A program made the position numbers and the translations under genes. Shown in pieces: positions 35,995-49,544 of a DNA stretch of 64,000 nt (positions are counted from its first letter, which is position 1; each line of letters opens with the position of its first letter). The notes beneath the pieces are model-generated. The model made no database searches. It was not told the origin of the DNA and saw nothing but the letters and a program-made list of their open reading frames with translations. Source of the DNA: Climacium dendroides (Eukaryota > Streptophyta > Bryopsida > Hypnales > Climaciaceae); contig OX467082.1 of NCBI GenBank assembly GCA_950106755.1, positions 1,550,001-1,614,000 of the forward strand, read 5' to 3'.

Positions 35995-36649
35995 ATTAAT
36001 GGTCGCATTTGTGATATTACAGAGGGAGTTATGATTTTAGTAGTATTTAACTAATTTAATTTTGTATTGAAATTTCAAATGTTTTAAGTATGTTTTGTAT
36101 TTGATATGAATTTTTTAAACTTTGTTTTCCAAAAGTTCCTAGTAAGTTGAAATTTTTCACGAAAAAATTTGAATTTCTTATGACAAATATTGAACATGTG
36201 ATTTCATTTTTTAAAAATAAAACCAAAGAATTCACTCTTAAATAGCAATGACATAGAGAATATAAAGTGAAAGATTTTGAGGTTTGACTACATAGCCATG
36301 GGTTGTATTATGTAGGGGTTAAACCCTAAATGATGCACTCTAAAATTGTATACTCAACCTCAATATTCCATTAGAGAAAATTTGGAGTCTCAAGAAATCT
36401 TTTTGACTTTCAATAGAAATATAAATACAAGAAATAAAAAATAATATTTTTGTGTCATTTTATAATTAAATAAATAAATAGCTTGTGATTATAAGTAACA
36501 TTTTCAAATTGAAATTAAATATCCGATACTGGAAATTTTTCAAATTTTCAAAATGGATTAAAAATTATGCTTAGTAGATTTTATTTCTTTGGAATCAAAT
36601 TCAAAAGAGATCATTTTGATGGCTATAATTTACATCAGAAGCAAGAATA
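35995..36649. other. Intergenic, nothing recognised
   Basis: AT-rich spacer without coding or repeat ends. Confidence 0.45.
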
Positions 36650-36851
36650 GGGAATTTTGTTAAAATGACAATATTTCATAATTATGCCATTTTCAAACCG
36701 GGCGGTCTAAACCATTTGGAATATATATAGATTTTAGACCGCACAATCTAAACCATTTGGAATAGTCTAAATCATTTAAGACAAGTATAGACTTTAGACC
36801 ACGCAGTTTAAACTGTAAAAGTGGAATGATTGTCATTTTAATATAATTGCC
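36650..36851. mobile_element. MITE family B, copy 2
   Basis: 202 bp, ends GGGAATTTTGTTAAAATGAC and inverted GGCAATTATATTAAAATGAC. The interior carries repeated gcggtctaaaccatttggaata and gactttagaccacgc phrases, themselves partly inverted. Confidence 0.72.
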
Positions 36852-38870
36852 AAAATACACATAATGAGCATATTTTTTTCATCCATTTTTTTAGCATCCA
36901 GCTTTTAAACAAATTAATACTACACTAATACCTTGATGAGGGGATTTCCACTTCCATATGTTAGAGTCACATTCAAAGAATTCTCAAAATAAAATTGGAT
37001 ATAAAACACCCAAAAAATTTCATATGAAATCATTCACTTTGAGGCATTTTTTGGCTCCATACCGATTGAAGGAGATGGATTGCATTTAGACTTTCAAGTT
37101 TTCGTGTTTTTTCATGCCAGTGCTACACAAGCCATTATAGCAACCTCTTTTAGAGTCGATTATGAAGTAAAGTATATGTAGTTTTGAATAATGGGATTAA
37201 TAAAACCTTAATTAAGCTCACAATTTTGAATGGTGAACACTCAATTGAATATAACCTCTCTAGTATCTACCATTTATCCACTAAATATAATAATTGTTCC
37301 TTGAAGGAATATTAATCAAGTTTCTCATTATCAAGTTAGTACAAAGTCAATTTTGAATGCATCTTTTCAAAGTTTTGGCATGAGGTGTAAAATATAATAA
37401 GTAGAGATGGCTAATAGTGTAGGGTTGTTGCAAAAAAGCACCTACCATTTTTTGGGTCTCAAAACAACCTATTTCAATGAATACTATGACTTTGGAATAA
37501 AATTTTAAAAATAAAATAATGATAATGATAATTTGTAAAGCATTGAAAGTTGTATGATTATATTATTCAAGACTAAAAAAAATTATCTCTAAAAATTATG
37601 CACAGAAAAATAACTGAGAGAATATTCCAAGAAAATGAATACTTTGATGTTTGATTTTTAGAAAATTTTGAAAAAATTAAATTAAATTAAATTAAAATTT
37701 TAAAAATTTCCTAACTTGAAGGTTCTCTTTTTCAAAAATTTGCATCTTTGGGAAAAAGAATTGTGTTATTTGCACTTGCATAAAGGTAGTGCACTTTTGA
37801 GCAAAAGCCATTTTTGTCTTATGACCTAACTCCTTGAATTTGACTTTTGATTGTAAATTTTTTTTCTATTTTCATATTGCTCTTTATAAAAAATAAATCC
37901 CTAAGTTATGAGACTTTAAATAATAGATTATCAAAATGTAGCATAGTTGATTTTTTAAAATGGTTAGATGTTAATTTTAAAGGTTGACAATAGTAGTAGA
38001 AAAGAAGCTAATTTTGGTCACTTTATAATCAAGAGATTCTTCAAGTTATAGTCAAGCTTTGATTAAGTTAGATTAACTTTAATGAGATGGATTGTCACTC
38101 TCGTAGTGCTTTCCACTTATGAGGAACTCTCACTTTTCAAGAAAACCATACATAAATTACAGAGGGAAATACGTGTCATTTTTCCATTGATTAACCCTTA
38201 AAGGATGTGGTGGCCATTTTTTGGTCAATGAATGACAACTTCAATGAATCTTTCTATGTAGAACAAATAAGCAAGTGCAACTATTCACATTGCACCAAAA
38301 AGGATGATTTTCATGGTCACCAATATGTCCTTGAAAAGTTAAGAGAAACCCATGAATGAAGAGGTAACATGTCACTTTTGGCAAAAAATTAAATGAATTT
38401 TTTTCAAGTTGAATGGTTTTAGAAATTAATAAGCCACTTTGCCAAATTGAGGGAAAATTTAACTTAGAAGAAATTCAAAATGTTGGAAAGATTCCCACAC
38501 ATGTCTACTAAAATTCAAATTCCTTCATGTAGCTTTCGAGTAAAGCAAAGACACTACAAAAGTAATGAATATATTGAAAACCATAACTATGACTTTCCTA
38601 TGCAATGAAGAAAACCATTCAACTTCTAAGATTATATAAAGAAATATTGAAAGTTAAGAAAATTTGATTTAATAATTGCCAAACCACTTATTAATAAAAA
38701 ATAAATTGCCAAACCAAACATTCTAATTTTAAATAATTATTTGACAAAAATGTATTAAAGGTGACCTCATGCTATGATAGTTTAAGAGCAAGAATAAACA
38801 TTTAGAGCAAGGACCTTATAGAACCTCTCTATGTTACCATGTTCTTGATTTACATGATCATTTTGCATGA
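36852..38870. other. Gene-free AT-rich spacer
   Basis: No coding frame longer than chance expectation and no recognisable repeat boundary. Confidence 0.4.
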
Positions 38871-38879
38871 AGTATAAGC

Positions 38880-39350
38880 ATCGTGACTTGAGAGTCTCCA
38901 TTGAATCAATAGAGAATTCCAAGAAATCACATTCTACATTCAACTCTGCTCTTAAGGTAACAAGCTCTCAAATCACATATCGCATAGGCTCTAAAACTAT
39001 GTCAAATTTTCATAGCCTTCAGCAACGTACAAATAGTGTACAATGTAGGAGGTGGACAATTTTAGAGCCCTAGGCCATTTCAACTTTAAAATTTATAACT
39101 AATTCCACAAAGTTCCAAAAAATATGGAACGACTTGGATTAGATACCAATTTTACTTGTCTTTCAAGGAAAAATTACTAAAAATTATTTCAAGAAGCTTC
39201 GCCCTCCCCAAAATTCAATTTCAGCTCTTTGGTGGGTGATTTCTTGAGCAACAATGTACACAACTGCAAATATTGAAAAAATCACATATGCATCTTGAAA
39301 TCTTTTGTAAATTGAAAATAAAGCAAGCAAGAGCTACATATGTCCCCTCT
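38880..39350 (+). repeat. Dispersed repeat family A, copy 2 (long form)
   Basis: Collinear with 43880-44330: cgcataggctctaaaa, catagccttcagcaa, aggaggtgg, ccatttcaactttaaaattt, ttccaaaaaatatgg, tacttgtctttcaaggaaaa and aagaagcttcgccctcccc. The shorter copy at 27650 shares only the last third. No coding capacity; possibly part of a larger retroelement. Confidence 0.65.
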
Positions 39351-41550
39351 TCAATTTTGTATGCCCCCCCTCAAAGGGCAACTTTACCCCCCTATTGGCG
39401 ATGAGGTTGATTTTGCTCGAAAAATTTGTAAGTGCAATTTTATATGGCCAAGTGCAAAAATTACGAATTTTGTGTTAATTGAGCCAAAACATATGCGCAA
39501 GAACACAGAAACCATTGGAAATCACGGAAAGAGGAAAGTAAATATACATAAGGAAAAAAATAAGAAGACTTGTGACAATTATAGGCAAGGATGTTCTCAA
39601 ACCAAAGTGCACTTGCCAAATGTGACTCTACAGTAGACTCATAGACACCAAACCCTAAAACCAATCTCTAAATTTGCAATGCATGCGTAATGAAGACTTT
39701 AGAAAGAGCGAAGAATTACTGAACACTTTTGACAATATCACTAGACGTTGCAGACATTGAGAACATATATACAAGGGAAAAAAAAACTCATGACAATTAT
39801 AGGCAAGAGTTGTGTATACGATTATTATCAAACCTAAATGATCAAGAGACTAAACAATTGGACTCCTAAACCCTAACCCTGAGCTTGAGTTGTTGCAACT
39901 TCAACGAACGGATTAGTTTATTCTTCAAGACTTTCCAAGAAGCGAGAACTCATACCATGACACGTTAATTCCTACACATCGAGAGGCTTCTTCAGAATTC
40001 ATGATTTGAAAAAATCATCGTAAAGTACTCTTTGGAAACATATTTTGGAATTGATGAACAAATAAAAGATGTAGACTTTGAGTTTTAGATTCCATTCATA
40101 TAGTTAGATTCACCAATGCTGTCACCAATTTTTTTTTTTAATGAATTTTGAACGGGAAATTGATAAATTCCTTCTAAATTAACTACAAGAAAAATATATT
40201 GTCATTTTTTAGTAAAATTTGTTGGAATGGATCTGAAATGAGGTTCTATTCACACAATGATTTTTTGAAATTTTAGTGTCCTTTAAATCTATGACCTCAT
40301 TTATGCAAATCCAGTTTTGGATTAGAGTCAATGCAATTTTGGCTTGATCAACTACTTAACATAATTCTACAATTATAATTTTAGAAAAATATATATACTT
40401 TAAAAACACCAAATTCAACTGCTAGATAGGATAACAACTTGATAAAGTACCTGTACAAATTAGAATGACTTTCATCGAAGAAATAATGAGAATGAAATTT
40501 GAATTTCAATCTATTAGTTGTCCAAGTTTTGGATGTTGAAGCACTTCAAGATTAAGGCTTTTCTGTTCATGCAGTCTACATCAAAACTAGACCTACTTGA
40601 CCATGCTTGACAAGGTGCCTAATTGTTTGTAACTTGCCATGATGAACATGGTCTCTCATTCCAATTGAAAATCGAATTCTCCTCAGCATAGCTTGAACCA
40701 CTATCTTTGAGCACTGCAATCTTAAACCTTAAAGGACGAACAAGTGACCTTGGAAATCATCCCTTTTCATTACGGTGTGAATCATTGGCTTAAGAAATAG
40801 TGAAAACACTCACTTGAAGTCAAACTAGAACAACAAACTTTTGAAGATGAATAGTTGTACTTTCATCCTACTAGAAGGATTCCCTATCATCCATCAAACG
40901 CCATACGTTTGTGTCGACATTTAAGGGTCAATCATAGCGTGACACAATGTAACCCTAATCTCTCAACATGGCATAGTTTAATGGTTACTTTTTTTAAGAT
41001 CGACAACATTGCGAGGGAGGGTCCTTTTTAAGATCCAATGGCCGGCATTCATCAACAACTCATTTTTTAAAATTGTGATCGACAGCAAGGACAAGAGTTT
41101 TATAGATTAATGCATTGCTTTTTTTCTCAAATCAATGGTGGTTTGGGGGGAGTATCGAGTGACAAGCAAAAGTGGAACTATGTGCCATTTTTTTTTTTAG
41201 ATAGTCAAGCTTTGATCATATATGATTAGCTCTAATCATATATGATTTGGTCATATATTCTCCTTGCAAGGTACATTTATCAAAGACAATTAGGCAAATT
41301 ATAATTGAATGTGATTTCCATATCTATTGTAGCCAATTTTCAAACCTTTGACACAATCACAACCTCACTCTAAATCAATTGTGCATAGCTTGATTATTTG
41401 ACTAATATGGCAATTTAGCATATATAGGTAATGTATGGAATCTATAATTGGTCAAGATGTTTTTATATCATTGTGTATGAATAAAATGACCCTCTACAAG
41501 TTAATTTAGTTAAGGGTATTTAAAAGGGGGGGAATGAAATAATAAGTAGA
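39351..41550. other. Gene-free spacer
   Basis: A 98-codon open frame at 39340-39636 has no recognisable domain and begins within the repeat. No repeat ends seen; unassigned. Confidence 0.4.
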
Positions 41551-41569
41551 TTTTAAGAAGAGGGTTGTT

Positions 41570-41785
41570 ATTATGTGAGCTTAGAAGTATGAGCATATGA
41601 GCCTAAAAGACTATATACCTATGTTATAAGTGTCTATATTATAAAAACTTTCTATGATTATAGTGCAACTATGATGTAGGTACCTATATTGTAGGTGTTT
41701 ACATTATAAGCACCTTCAATGGTTGTAGTATATAGCTCTCTATATATATGCTCACATGTTCATACTCACATACTAACACTGTTGA
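41570..41785 (+). repeat. Dispersed repeat family F, copy 2
   Basis: Matches 2400-2640 (acctatgttataagtg, gtacctatattgtaggtg, caccttcaatggttgta, gctcacatgttcat). Confidence 0.6.
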
Positions 41786-42220
41786 TTTTAAAAATATTCT
41801 ATAAAATAAAAATATTTTCAAAAATAATCTAAAAATATTTTGAAATTATTCTCTAAACTAATTTTGGGGGATTATAACAGAATTAGTTGGACAACTTTAT
41901 TAGAAATAATTTTATAATTAAAAAAAATACTATCTTTTTTATCTCACATGGTCTTTACTACTTTTGCACAATCACCTCCCCAATCACATAACACTTGAGC
42001 TACAAGTATATCATATACTTCAACTTACATTGAGAATATGACTTCTAAGACTATGAAACCATTGGGAATAAAATAGTTTTCTTTTAAACTACAGTGTAAT
42101 CTTATGTGAAATCACCTTTCAAATTATCATGAATCAAATTTGACATGTGATATTCTTACCTTATTGACTAATTTTTCCCTTCAAAGCTACAGCTGCAGGT
42201 ATGCGGCTTTGAATCCCAGG

Positions 42221-42686
42221 TAAGGTAAAACAGCCCATTGTGGTCAAATGACTCATTGCAGTTGTCTAGGAAATGACCCATTGTGGATTTTTTTGGAGTA
42301 TGTGAGATGTAGGCCACAATGTATGTCTTACATGACAACAATGGAGTGAACACTGACCTCATTAGGAACTTTTGATTTTTCAGTGTGAAGTTCATTGTAA
42401 AAATTGACTTTTTTGACCTCCTGTAATAGAAAATATTTTGATTGCATTAGGTAGTGAGATGAGCATTACAGATTCAGATTTTGTTAGTTTTAAGGTAGTC
42501 TACTGACTCTTTTGGGCTGAACACATCAGAAATTCCTAGTGAATTCATACTTTGTTAAAAAAATTTGATTTCAATTGCACTTGTTGTTTCTCACAAGTGT
42601 ACTCATGTGGAAAAAAAATTGAAAAATTTCAACAACAAGATGATGTCAAACTCCTCATTCTGACCACAATGGGCTGTTTTACCTTA
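42221..42686. mobile_element. MITE family E, copy 1
   Basis: 466 bp with ends TAAGGTAAAACAGCCCATTG and its inverted partner CAATGGGCTGTTTTACCTTA. The interior includes actcattgcag, tagtctactgactc and ttcatactttgttaaaaaa. Other copies: 42739-43261, 56994-57438 and the fragment at 14520. Confidence 0.82.
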
Positions 42687-42738
42687 TGTGGAGTGCTTCA
42701 AATGTTTTTTGCAATCATCACACCTGAGCTTGAAGATA

Positions 42739-43261
42739 TAAGGTAAATGAGCCCATTGCGGTCAGATGACCCATGGGGGATAGATGATGACCCCATTGTG
42801 GTTTTTTGACCACAATTAAAGTCTCACTTAACTTTGATGAAGTAATTACTTAACTCTAATGGGCTGATTACCTAACTCTAATGAAGTGATTAGTGACCTC
42901 ATTAGAAACATTGAAAAATTTCAGTGTAGAAAGTGATTCTTTAAGGCCTTCACATTTTAAAATATTTTGACTACTTTAGAAGAGTTGGGTGAGCATCATG
43001 GGTACACTTGTATGTTGGTTTTGGGGTAGTTTGCTGATTTTTTGGGGGTAGTCTGCTGACTCCTTTGGGGTAGGCTGCTGACTCCTTTGAGCTAAACATT
43101 TCAAAAATTCATAACTTATTCATACTTGGTCTGAAAATTATAATTTCACTTGCCTTCACAATATCTCATAGTTGTCTTCATGTGGGGAAAAATTTGAAAA
43201 TTTTCAGTAATGGCATGAAGGCAAACTCCTAATTTTGACCACAATGGGCTGTTTTACCTTA
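42739..43261. mobile_element. MITE family E, copy 2
   Basis: 523 bp, ends TAAGGTAAATGAGCCCATTG and inverted TAAGGTAAAACAGCCCATTG. Includes two tandem gtagtctgctgactccttt-like phrases near 43050. It lies only 52 bp from copy 1. Confidence 0.82.
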
Positions 43262-43655
43262 CATGATCTCAGTTAATCATTTTATGTTCAACTCAAGGCA
43301 AAGCACCAAAGCTCCCAATATCTTCACACCATCAATCCACTGCGTGAAGTGCAAGTATTTGTAAACTAGTTTTTATAATTGTCTGCTTCACAACTGAAGG
43401 ACATTATCAAACACCATGATTTCACCCTGGCTGCAAAGATGTTGCTTCTGTGATGAGGTAACTTCAGTTGTACAAGAGAAATCCATCCATTGAACACTTT
43501 GTGACTTCAGTATTTGTTTCAAGCTTAAGGTAGATGATTGGCCATTTGTCAACTTTGGTAATTGATTTTAACTTGTAATAGAAGGTCACCATTATTTTGC
43601 AACTTGTTGTATCAGGTCTGAAAAATCAAAAGTTTAGGTCCAAATTGGGCTCAAA
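43262..43655. other. Intergenic, nothing recognised
   Basis: No coding frame or element end recognised. Confidence 0.45.
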
Positions 43656-43659
43656 GTGT

Positions 43660-43819
43660 ACCATCAGCAACAGAAATTGTAGATGCCGAAAAACATCTCA
43701 TATGCCCAATTTGGATAATTTTTTCAGAAGTTATTGGCCTCCAAAGTTTGCAGCCAGTCAACCCTGATTCGCCCGATTTGTTCGTGAACAATAAGATTTT
43801 GTCCGATATGACAACCATG
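43660..43819. mobile_element. hAT-type MITE, left-truncated
   Basis: Right end gtccgatatgacaaccatg and interior (aaaaacatctcat, gcccaatttgg, aaagtttgcagcc, gtcaaccctgattcg) match the complete MITE at 27818-27985. The left terminus is missing, so the start is approximate. Confidence 0.75.
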
Positions 43820-43879
43820 GTTTTGCATTAGCTTTGGTCGCATTCCGAAGCACTCTCTTGTCAACTGAAAGAAAACCAA

Positions 43880-44330
43880 TTAAGTTAAGAGGCACGTTCC
43901 TGTTACAGAATTCTCATAAGGAGTAACTTAACTCCTGAAGTACATAACAGGCTCTGAAATTGCATAGGTTCTAAAAACGTCCACATCCTTAAATGTGCAT
44001 TATTTGTACATGTTGCTTTTTCATAGCCTTCAACAATGACTATACAAATAGTATATATTTTAGGAGGTGGGCGGTTCTAAAGCCGTAGGTCATTTCAACT
44101 TCAAAATTTCATAACTAATTTCATAGAGCTCCAAAAAATATGAAATGACAACGATTAGATGCCAATTTTACTTGTCTTTCAAGGAAAATTTACCGAAAAT
44201 TATTTTAAGAAGCTTTGCCTCCCTAGAATCCATTTTCATCTTTCAGGTGGATGATTTCTGAACCTATTACCTTAAATGTTGAATGTTGAAAATTTTGGAA
44301 TGTCAGGTGGAGATGTAACAAAGCTCACAT
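43880..44330 (+). repeat. Dispersed repeat family A, copy 3
   Basis: Collinear with 38880-39350; see that entry. Confidence 0.65.
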
Positions 44331-44479
44331 GTTCAAATTGCATGAATTGTAGAAATAATTCAACATTCAAGCTCTTTCCAACCTTGATTATAGTGGAACC
44401 TTAATCATGTCGGAGGGAAAGAGTGACACAACTAACACCAACTTTTGGATTGAGCTATTCTACCCATACCTTAAATTTG

Positions 44480-45145
44480 TTTTGTTGTTTCTTTGTTTTG
44501 TTTGTTTGATATACTAAGATCTCAAAAACTATGAGTTTCCTAGCCATGTTCTTATTACTGTTGGAAAGCTCTCTACAAGGAGGGGTGTACAGACTTTGTT
44601 TTGTGGCGTTTGAACCTACAGTGTGAAAGTTATTGAAATTCAAAGTTTTTTATGAACTAGAAAATTAAATTAAATTATCTTTATTTTGGAAAAAACGTAA
44701 CTTTCACATCACATTTCCAAGTACCATGAAACAAAGTCGTTGCACTCCTTCATGCACAAATCTTTTTTATTCATACCAAGAATGCAACTTCTCACATTCC
44801 AACAAAGCCCTTGCACTCCTTTATACATTAAAAAAAATCAATTTTGAATTAAAAAAATTAAAAATTTCATTTCCTTTTATTTTGGTTGTGGCAATGGCAT
44901 AGGGCACACTAGTCCATATCTTAAGGTAGACTATTTGTTTTGTTTGTTATGGTGAGATCTCCTAGAAAGTGCATCTCTTGATTGCGTTCTTGGTACCATC
45001 ACAAAGACCTCAATGAAGAGAGGTGCAAGGACTTTGTTTCATGGTGTTTCAACTTATGACAAAAAATATATTGAATTTCAAAAAAATTCTAAATTAGAAA
45101 ATTAGAAAATTACTTTCGCTTTTATTTTAGTTGTGGCAATGGCAA
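44480..45145 (+). repeat. Repeat family C, two adjacent copies
   Basis: The first copy begins ttgttttgtttgtttgat and passes ttggaaagctctctacaaggaggggtgtac; it ends ggcaatggcatagggcacac near 44910. A second copy starts at ttgttttgtttgttatggtgag (44936) and ends at ggcaatggcaaatggc near 45140. The pieces between include inverted segments (ccaagtaccatgaaacaaagtc). Confidence 0.65.
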
Positions 45146-45149
45146 ATGG

Positions 45150-48100
45150 CATAATAATCTTCTATTGAAATCACATTCAACCCATAAGTGCCTAAGTCTT
45201 TCTAAGTGAATTTTTCCTATGAAAAAAAAACATAAGCTTATAATTATCTCTAATAAAGCAAATTGTTTTAATAAAAAAATCTAACCATACAAATGTTTAA
45301 AGAGTTTGCTTCTTAGTGTGCATACTAATCTCAAATATAACATTGCATAGGAGTTGTGAGATTATAACAAGAAAAATGTATGTATCCTATTTTTAGAATC
45401 CTATCCTGCTCTACAATATTTGAGAAAATTGCATATAAGAGATTTTAGGGATTGGAGGTGATATGAACAACTAAATACTGTGTTAGCACACTAAAATGCA
45501 TTTTAGAAAACCTTAAGTTCAAATGAAGAGCTATCAAACTCATTACACAATCTTGCTTGCAATTATTGAAATGCAATTTTTTTTATAAGTAGAAATTGCA
45601 AATAACTCCAAATCAACACTTGCATGTTTAAATGTTCAAAAGTGAAAATCATATAAACACTTTACTCTTTCTATTGGGACCATTTTCAAAGCAAATGGAT
45701 AAGTACAATTTATTAAATCTCACATTTGAAGTAAAATTGGAAAGCTTTGCTTAAAGTCAAGAAATCAAGTAAAATTTGCAAGCTTTATTCTTCCACTAAT
45801 GGTACATATATACATCATATGCCTTTGAAAAACTTTTGAAAAATCAAATATTTACCTTTTTCAATCAAAAATAAAAACTTTCAATAATTAACCTTCAATA
45901 CTAACTATAAATTTTTCATAAACACTCAACTATCTACATAAAAAAAACTTGAAATTTTTTATTGACCATATAGTTATTTAGGCAATTAGGGTTTAACTTG
46001 CAAGATAGACCAAAATTATTTCATATACATTAGGTGGGGGTAGACGATACTAATTGTATCACTTATGCATTTTAACATGTATTTTTGGGAGATATAATCT
46101 TATTGGGTGGTTGTGAGAAAGAGTATTCTTTTTGTATTTGGGTTTGTACTACTTGCACTATGAACTTTTGGAATAAAATACTAAATAAGATAAAATATGG
46201 ATAATTAATATTACACTAAAAATAACATATCATCAAAATTTGAGATCTATAAAAAAAAACGTAGGTAAAAAATTATACACAAAATTGAATAACAATTTTT
46301 CTTGGGGGAATTACACCCCTAAAAGTTTGGTAACCATGTGCAATAACATGGTATTAATGGGGGGTATTTATCTCCTTTCCATTTTTATTTCCCTCTCTAT
46401 TTATAGAAAAAAGTTACTAGTGTGTATTTTTAAGCACCCTAGTTTTTTTGTAAATTCTCAAAGGGACTAATTGTTGGCACCATTTTTTTTACATTTTAGA
46501 ACTATGCAATACTAAGAAAATCGAGAACACATTGCAAAAACAAACATGTGATCTAAAAACATTCCAATGCATTCAAACTACAATTGCAAGCACCACACAA
46601 TACCATTCAAAAAGACATGACCAAAACTAGAAGGCAGAGGTACATTATATCTGGCAGGGATAAAAAAGGAAATTTTAGCATACACTACCTTTGAGTTGTA
46701 TCCTAGAACCCTACCGTAATATCAAATTCAAGAAATAAGAGCACATTCAAACATATGATAGAGAAACAAAGAGAAATTTAATATAGAAGTTGTATTCACA
46801 AATACAAGTAGATAGAAGTTCATCCAACCCATCCTAAAACCCAAAATTTACAAGTTAAAAATTCTTGTTGTTTTAGAACATCCAACATTTGCACCTGTTA
46901 ATATATAGAAGGAAAATATTGAAACCAAAAGTGAGAGGTTGTTTTTATCTACTACTCTACGACTATAAGCTATAATAGTGACATACTTTACATTATACCT
47001 AACCGTTAAAATATGAGATGAAACAACTCAAGAACAAATCACTAACAACCACCTATATGATCCTTAATAGGAAGCCAAATACAATGGGTTCGGCAAAGGC
47101 CACTAGGATGCACCCACTACGCATGCTCTTTACCACCTTCCTCCAAAGTTGCACTCAGGCCCTACAAATCTTTGGATGTGAGGTCTCCAAAGGGAGTAGT
47201 ACTCTATATATAATTGGTAAGAAGACAATGCAACCTACAACTCTTGCCAAAGATAGCATAGTGTTTCTCAAAACAAAAGAATATAAATTTGTTCTCTTCG
47301 GTCTTGTAGATAGCTTATTCGGTATTAAATTTTGATTTTTGAAGTATTTTTGAGTTGATTTTGGTCTGTTTTTGTATGTTTGGATGGGATTTCGTGGTAT
47401 TTTGTTGTGAAATTGCCAAATTGGGTGAGTAACTGAGTGGTTGGAAAGTGGATGAATGACTGGGTATGAGTCCAAGTCGGTGTGAATGGAGGTGGGCTAT
47501 AACGAGGATTTGAGGGTTGGAGGAGTTGGTATGGCGATTGCCAATTGGGAAGTTGTGTGGAAACTATAGTTGGAATTGTAGTTTGGCAAGCTATGCGGTT
47601 GACCAAGTTGGTGCGGTTCCAAGTTGGTGGTTAAGTGTGTGTGTCATGGTAGTTTTGGTAACCGCTGTTGGGATTCCTATTAAGTCTTGGTTTGGAGCCA
47701 TTTGTTTTCACCCACTGTTTGAGCGAAGTCCAGTGCGAGTCCCAGTCCCGAGTTGGTTGTGTAATTTCTGTTTGTTTTATATGTGTATGCTTGGTATGTG
47801 TGAGTTTCATGTTATGTTGAAGTAAGAGTTGTGTGTTAAGTTGGTTGTTGTGAGTGCTAATTGGAGTATGAAATGAGAAATTAGTGATGTTTGGATTTCA
47901 ATACTAGGTCCTAGTTGGAAGATAGATTAAGCCAGATGGTGTTAATCGAAATAGCTTGTGAAGTCTAAGTGGTGGATAATAAGTGAGTTAAATGCAAAAC
48001 TTATTTGTAATGGTGATATGTCACCAATTAGAAAATTAATAAAAAAATAAGAAGAGAAATTACACACCAATTTGTATAAATGTGTGTACCTGATGTGATG

Positions 48101-49540
48101 AAATTAAATTATGAAATACAAGAGTGCAGAATTTGTAAGCCTTATTGGATTTGGTGTGTCATTGTAATAATGTTTTTGGTGATAGAGTTTCAAGTTGGAT
48201 TAATCCATTAGCATACATTTCCTACTTGACCGTCTCCCTTGGAACGAACTTATTATATTAATAGGGTAATTCCCCAATAGGTCATTATCCTTCTTCAACA
48301 GGTCTATACAAGTGGCAATAGTGTTTGAAATTATTCCTATGCCCCAATGAAGGCCTCTACTCTGTTGTGCCTTTGACAAAGTCTCTCCACGAGTTGTAGG
48401 TCCCTCTCAAATATTCCAACGTTGCAAATGTCAGTTGATGCTCTTCTTGTGGCTAGTCCCATTTTCATAGATCCTTGTATTCAACCTTCAGCCAATGCAT
48501 TTTGGAATTGCACCTTCATGTGTCAACATATAAACCTTGATTTTTTTTCATCCCCATAAAGAATTCTAAATTTGAAACACTGACCTTACAAAACAAGATG
48601 AACCCAACCCTAAACCTATAAGCATTCATGAAATTTATAGCCTGCCTAAACTTACAAGGTTGAATTTCAAATTGGAGGGATTCCCCATTACAAAATTCTA
48701 CACATTTCTACACCACAAATTCCAAATTCTACCCTACACCCTACCGGATCCACCCAAAAATAGTAATGCAACAATAATGAAGCAATTGAAGGCATGCATT
48801 ATAAATCATTATACTTACTAAAAATGGAAACCCTAACAATAGAAGAAGTGCACCCAAAACCAAATTCAAAATGGAATTGAAGCACACCTAAAACCTAGAA
48901 GGTGAGTAGAATACCTATAATAAAAATAGTCGGATAATCATGAAAATACTTAGGAAATTGTAAATTCTTTCCATGCAAGTACTCTAAACACAACTAGAAG
49001 GGAGACAAACTTGAATTTTAAATTGTATTCTAAGCAATATAGAAACAACAGCAAATAGAAAGCCAACACAAAATTTAATGTCAGTGTACAAACCCTAATG
49101 TGGCAACGGGTGCTAGAAGGAGTTGCAACAATGATCACTCTGACAACAACCTCAAGTTGCAAGAACCAATCCTGTGTGACAAATCAACACGTGCAACACA
49201 CACCAATAACAAGACATTCAAAACTCATAGTGACACTAGCATGAACTGCCATGTTAGCATGCCAATGCATTTCTTAATTGCTTGAAGGTGCCTAATTCAT
49301 ATCCTAAACAACAATTATAGCCACCCACCAAAGCTACTGATTCTAAAACTGAATCTACTAAACACTTTTGAAGGTATCCAAGGTTTGGCATCCTATTTTT
49401 TTTCTACCGCTCACAAAAGGTAGGAATTTCTCACCACCCTATTTTATATATAAATCCAAAAATATAAATTTTTACTTCAAAGAATTAAATTGACAATATT
49501 TTTATCTCACAACATTTTCTACTGTATTGATGGTTTCCCT
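45150..49540. other. Gene-free region, slightly GC-richer at 47.3-47.8 kb
   Basis: Open frames of about 100 codons at 47018-47335 and 47155-47825 overlap on opposite strands and match no known family. No terminal repeats were found. It may contain decayed retroelement sequence, but nothing supports a specific call. Confidence 0.4.
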
Positions 49541-49544
49541 CCAA

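Noticed and set aside
47018..47825. Cluster of ~100-codon frames on both strands
   Set aside because: No motif, no splice-consistent extension, heavy overlap between strands; likely chance in slightly GC-richer DNA.
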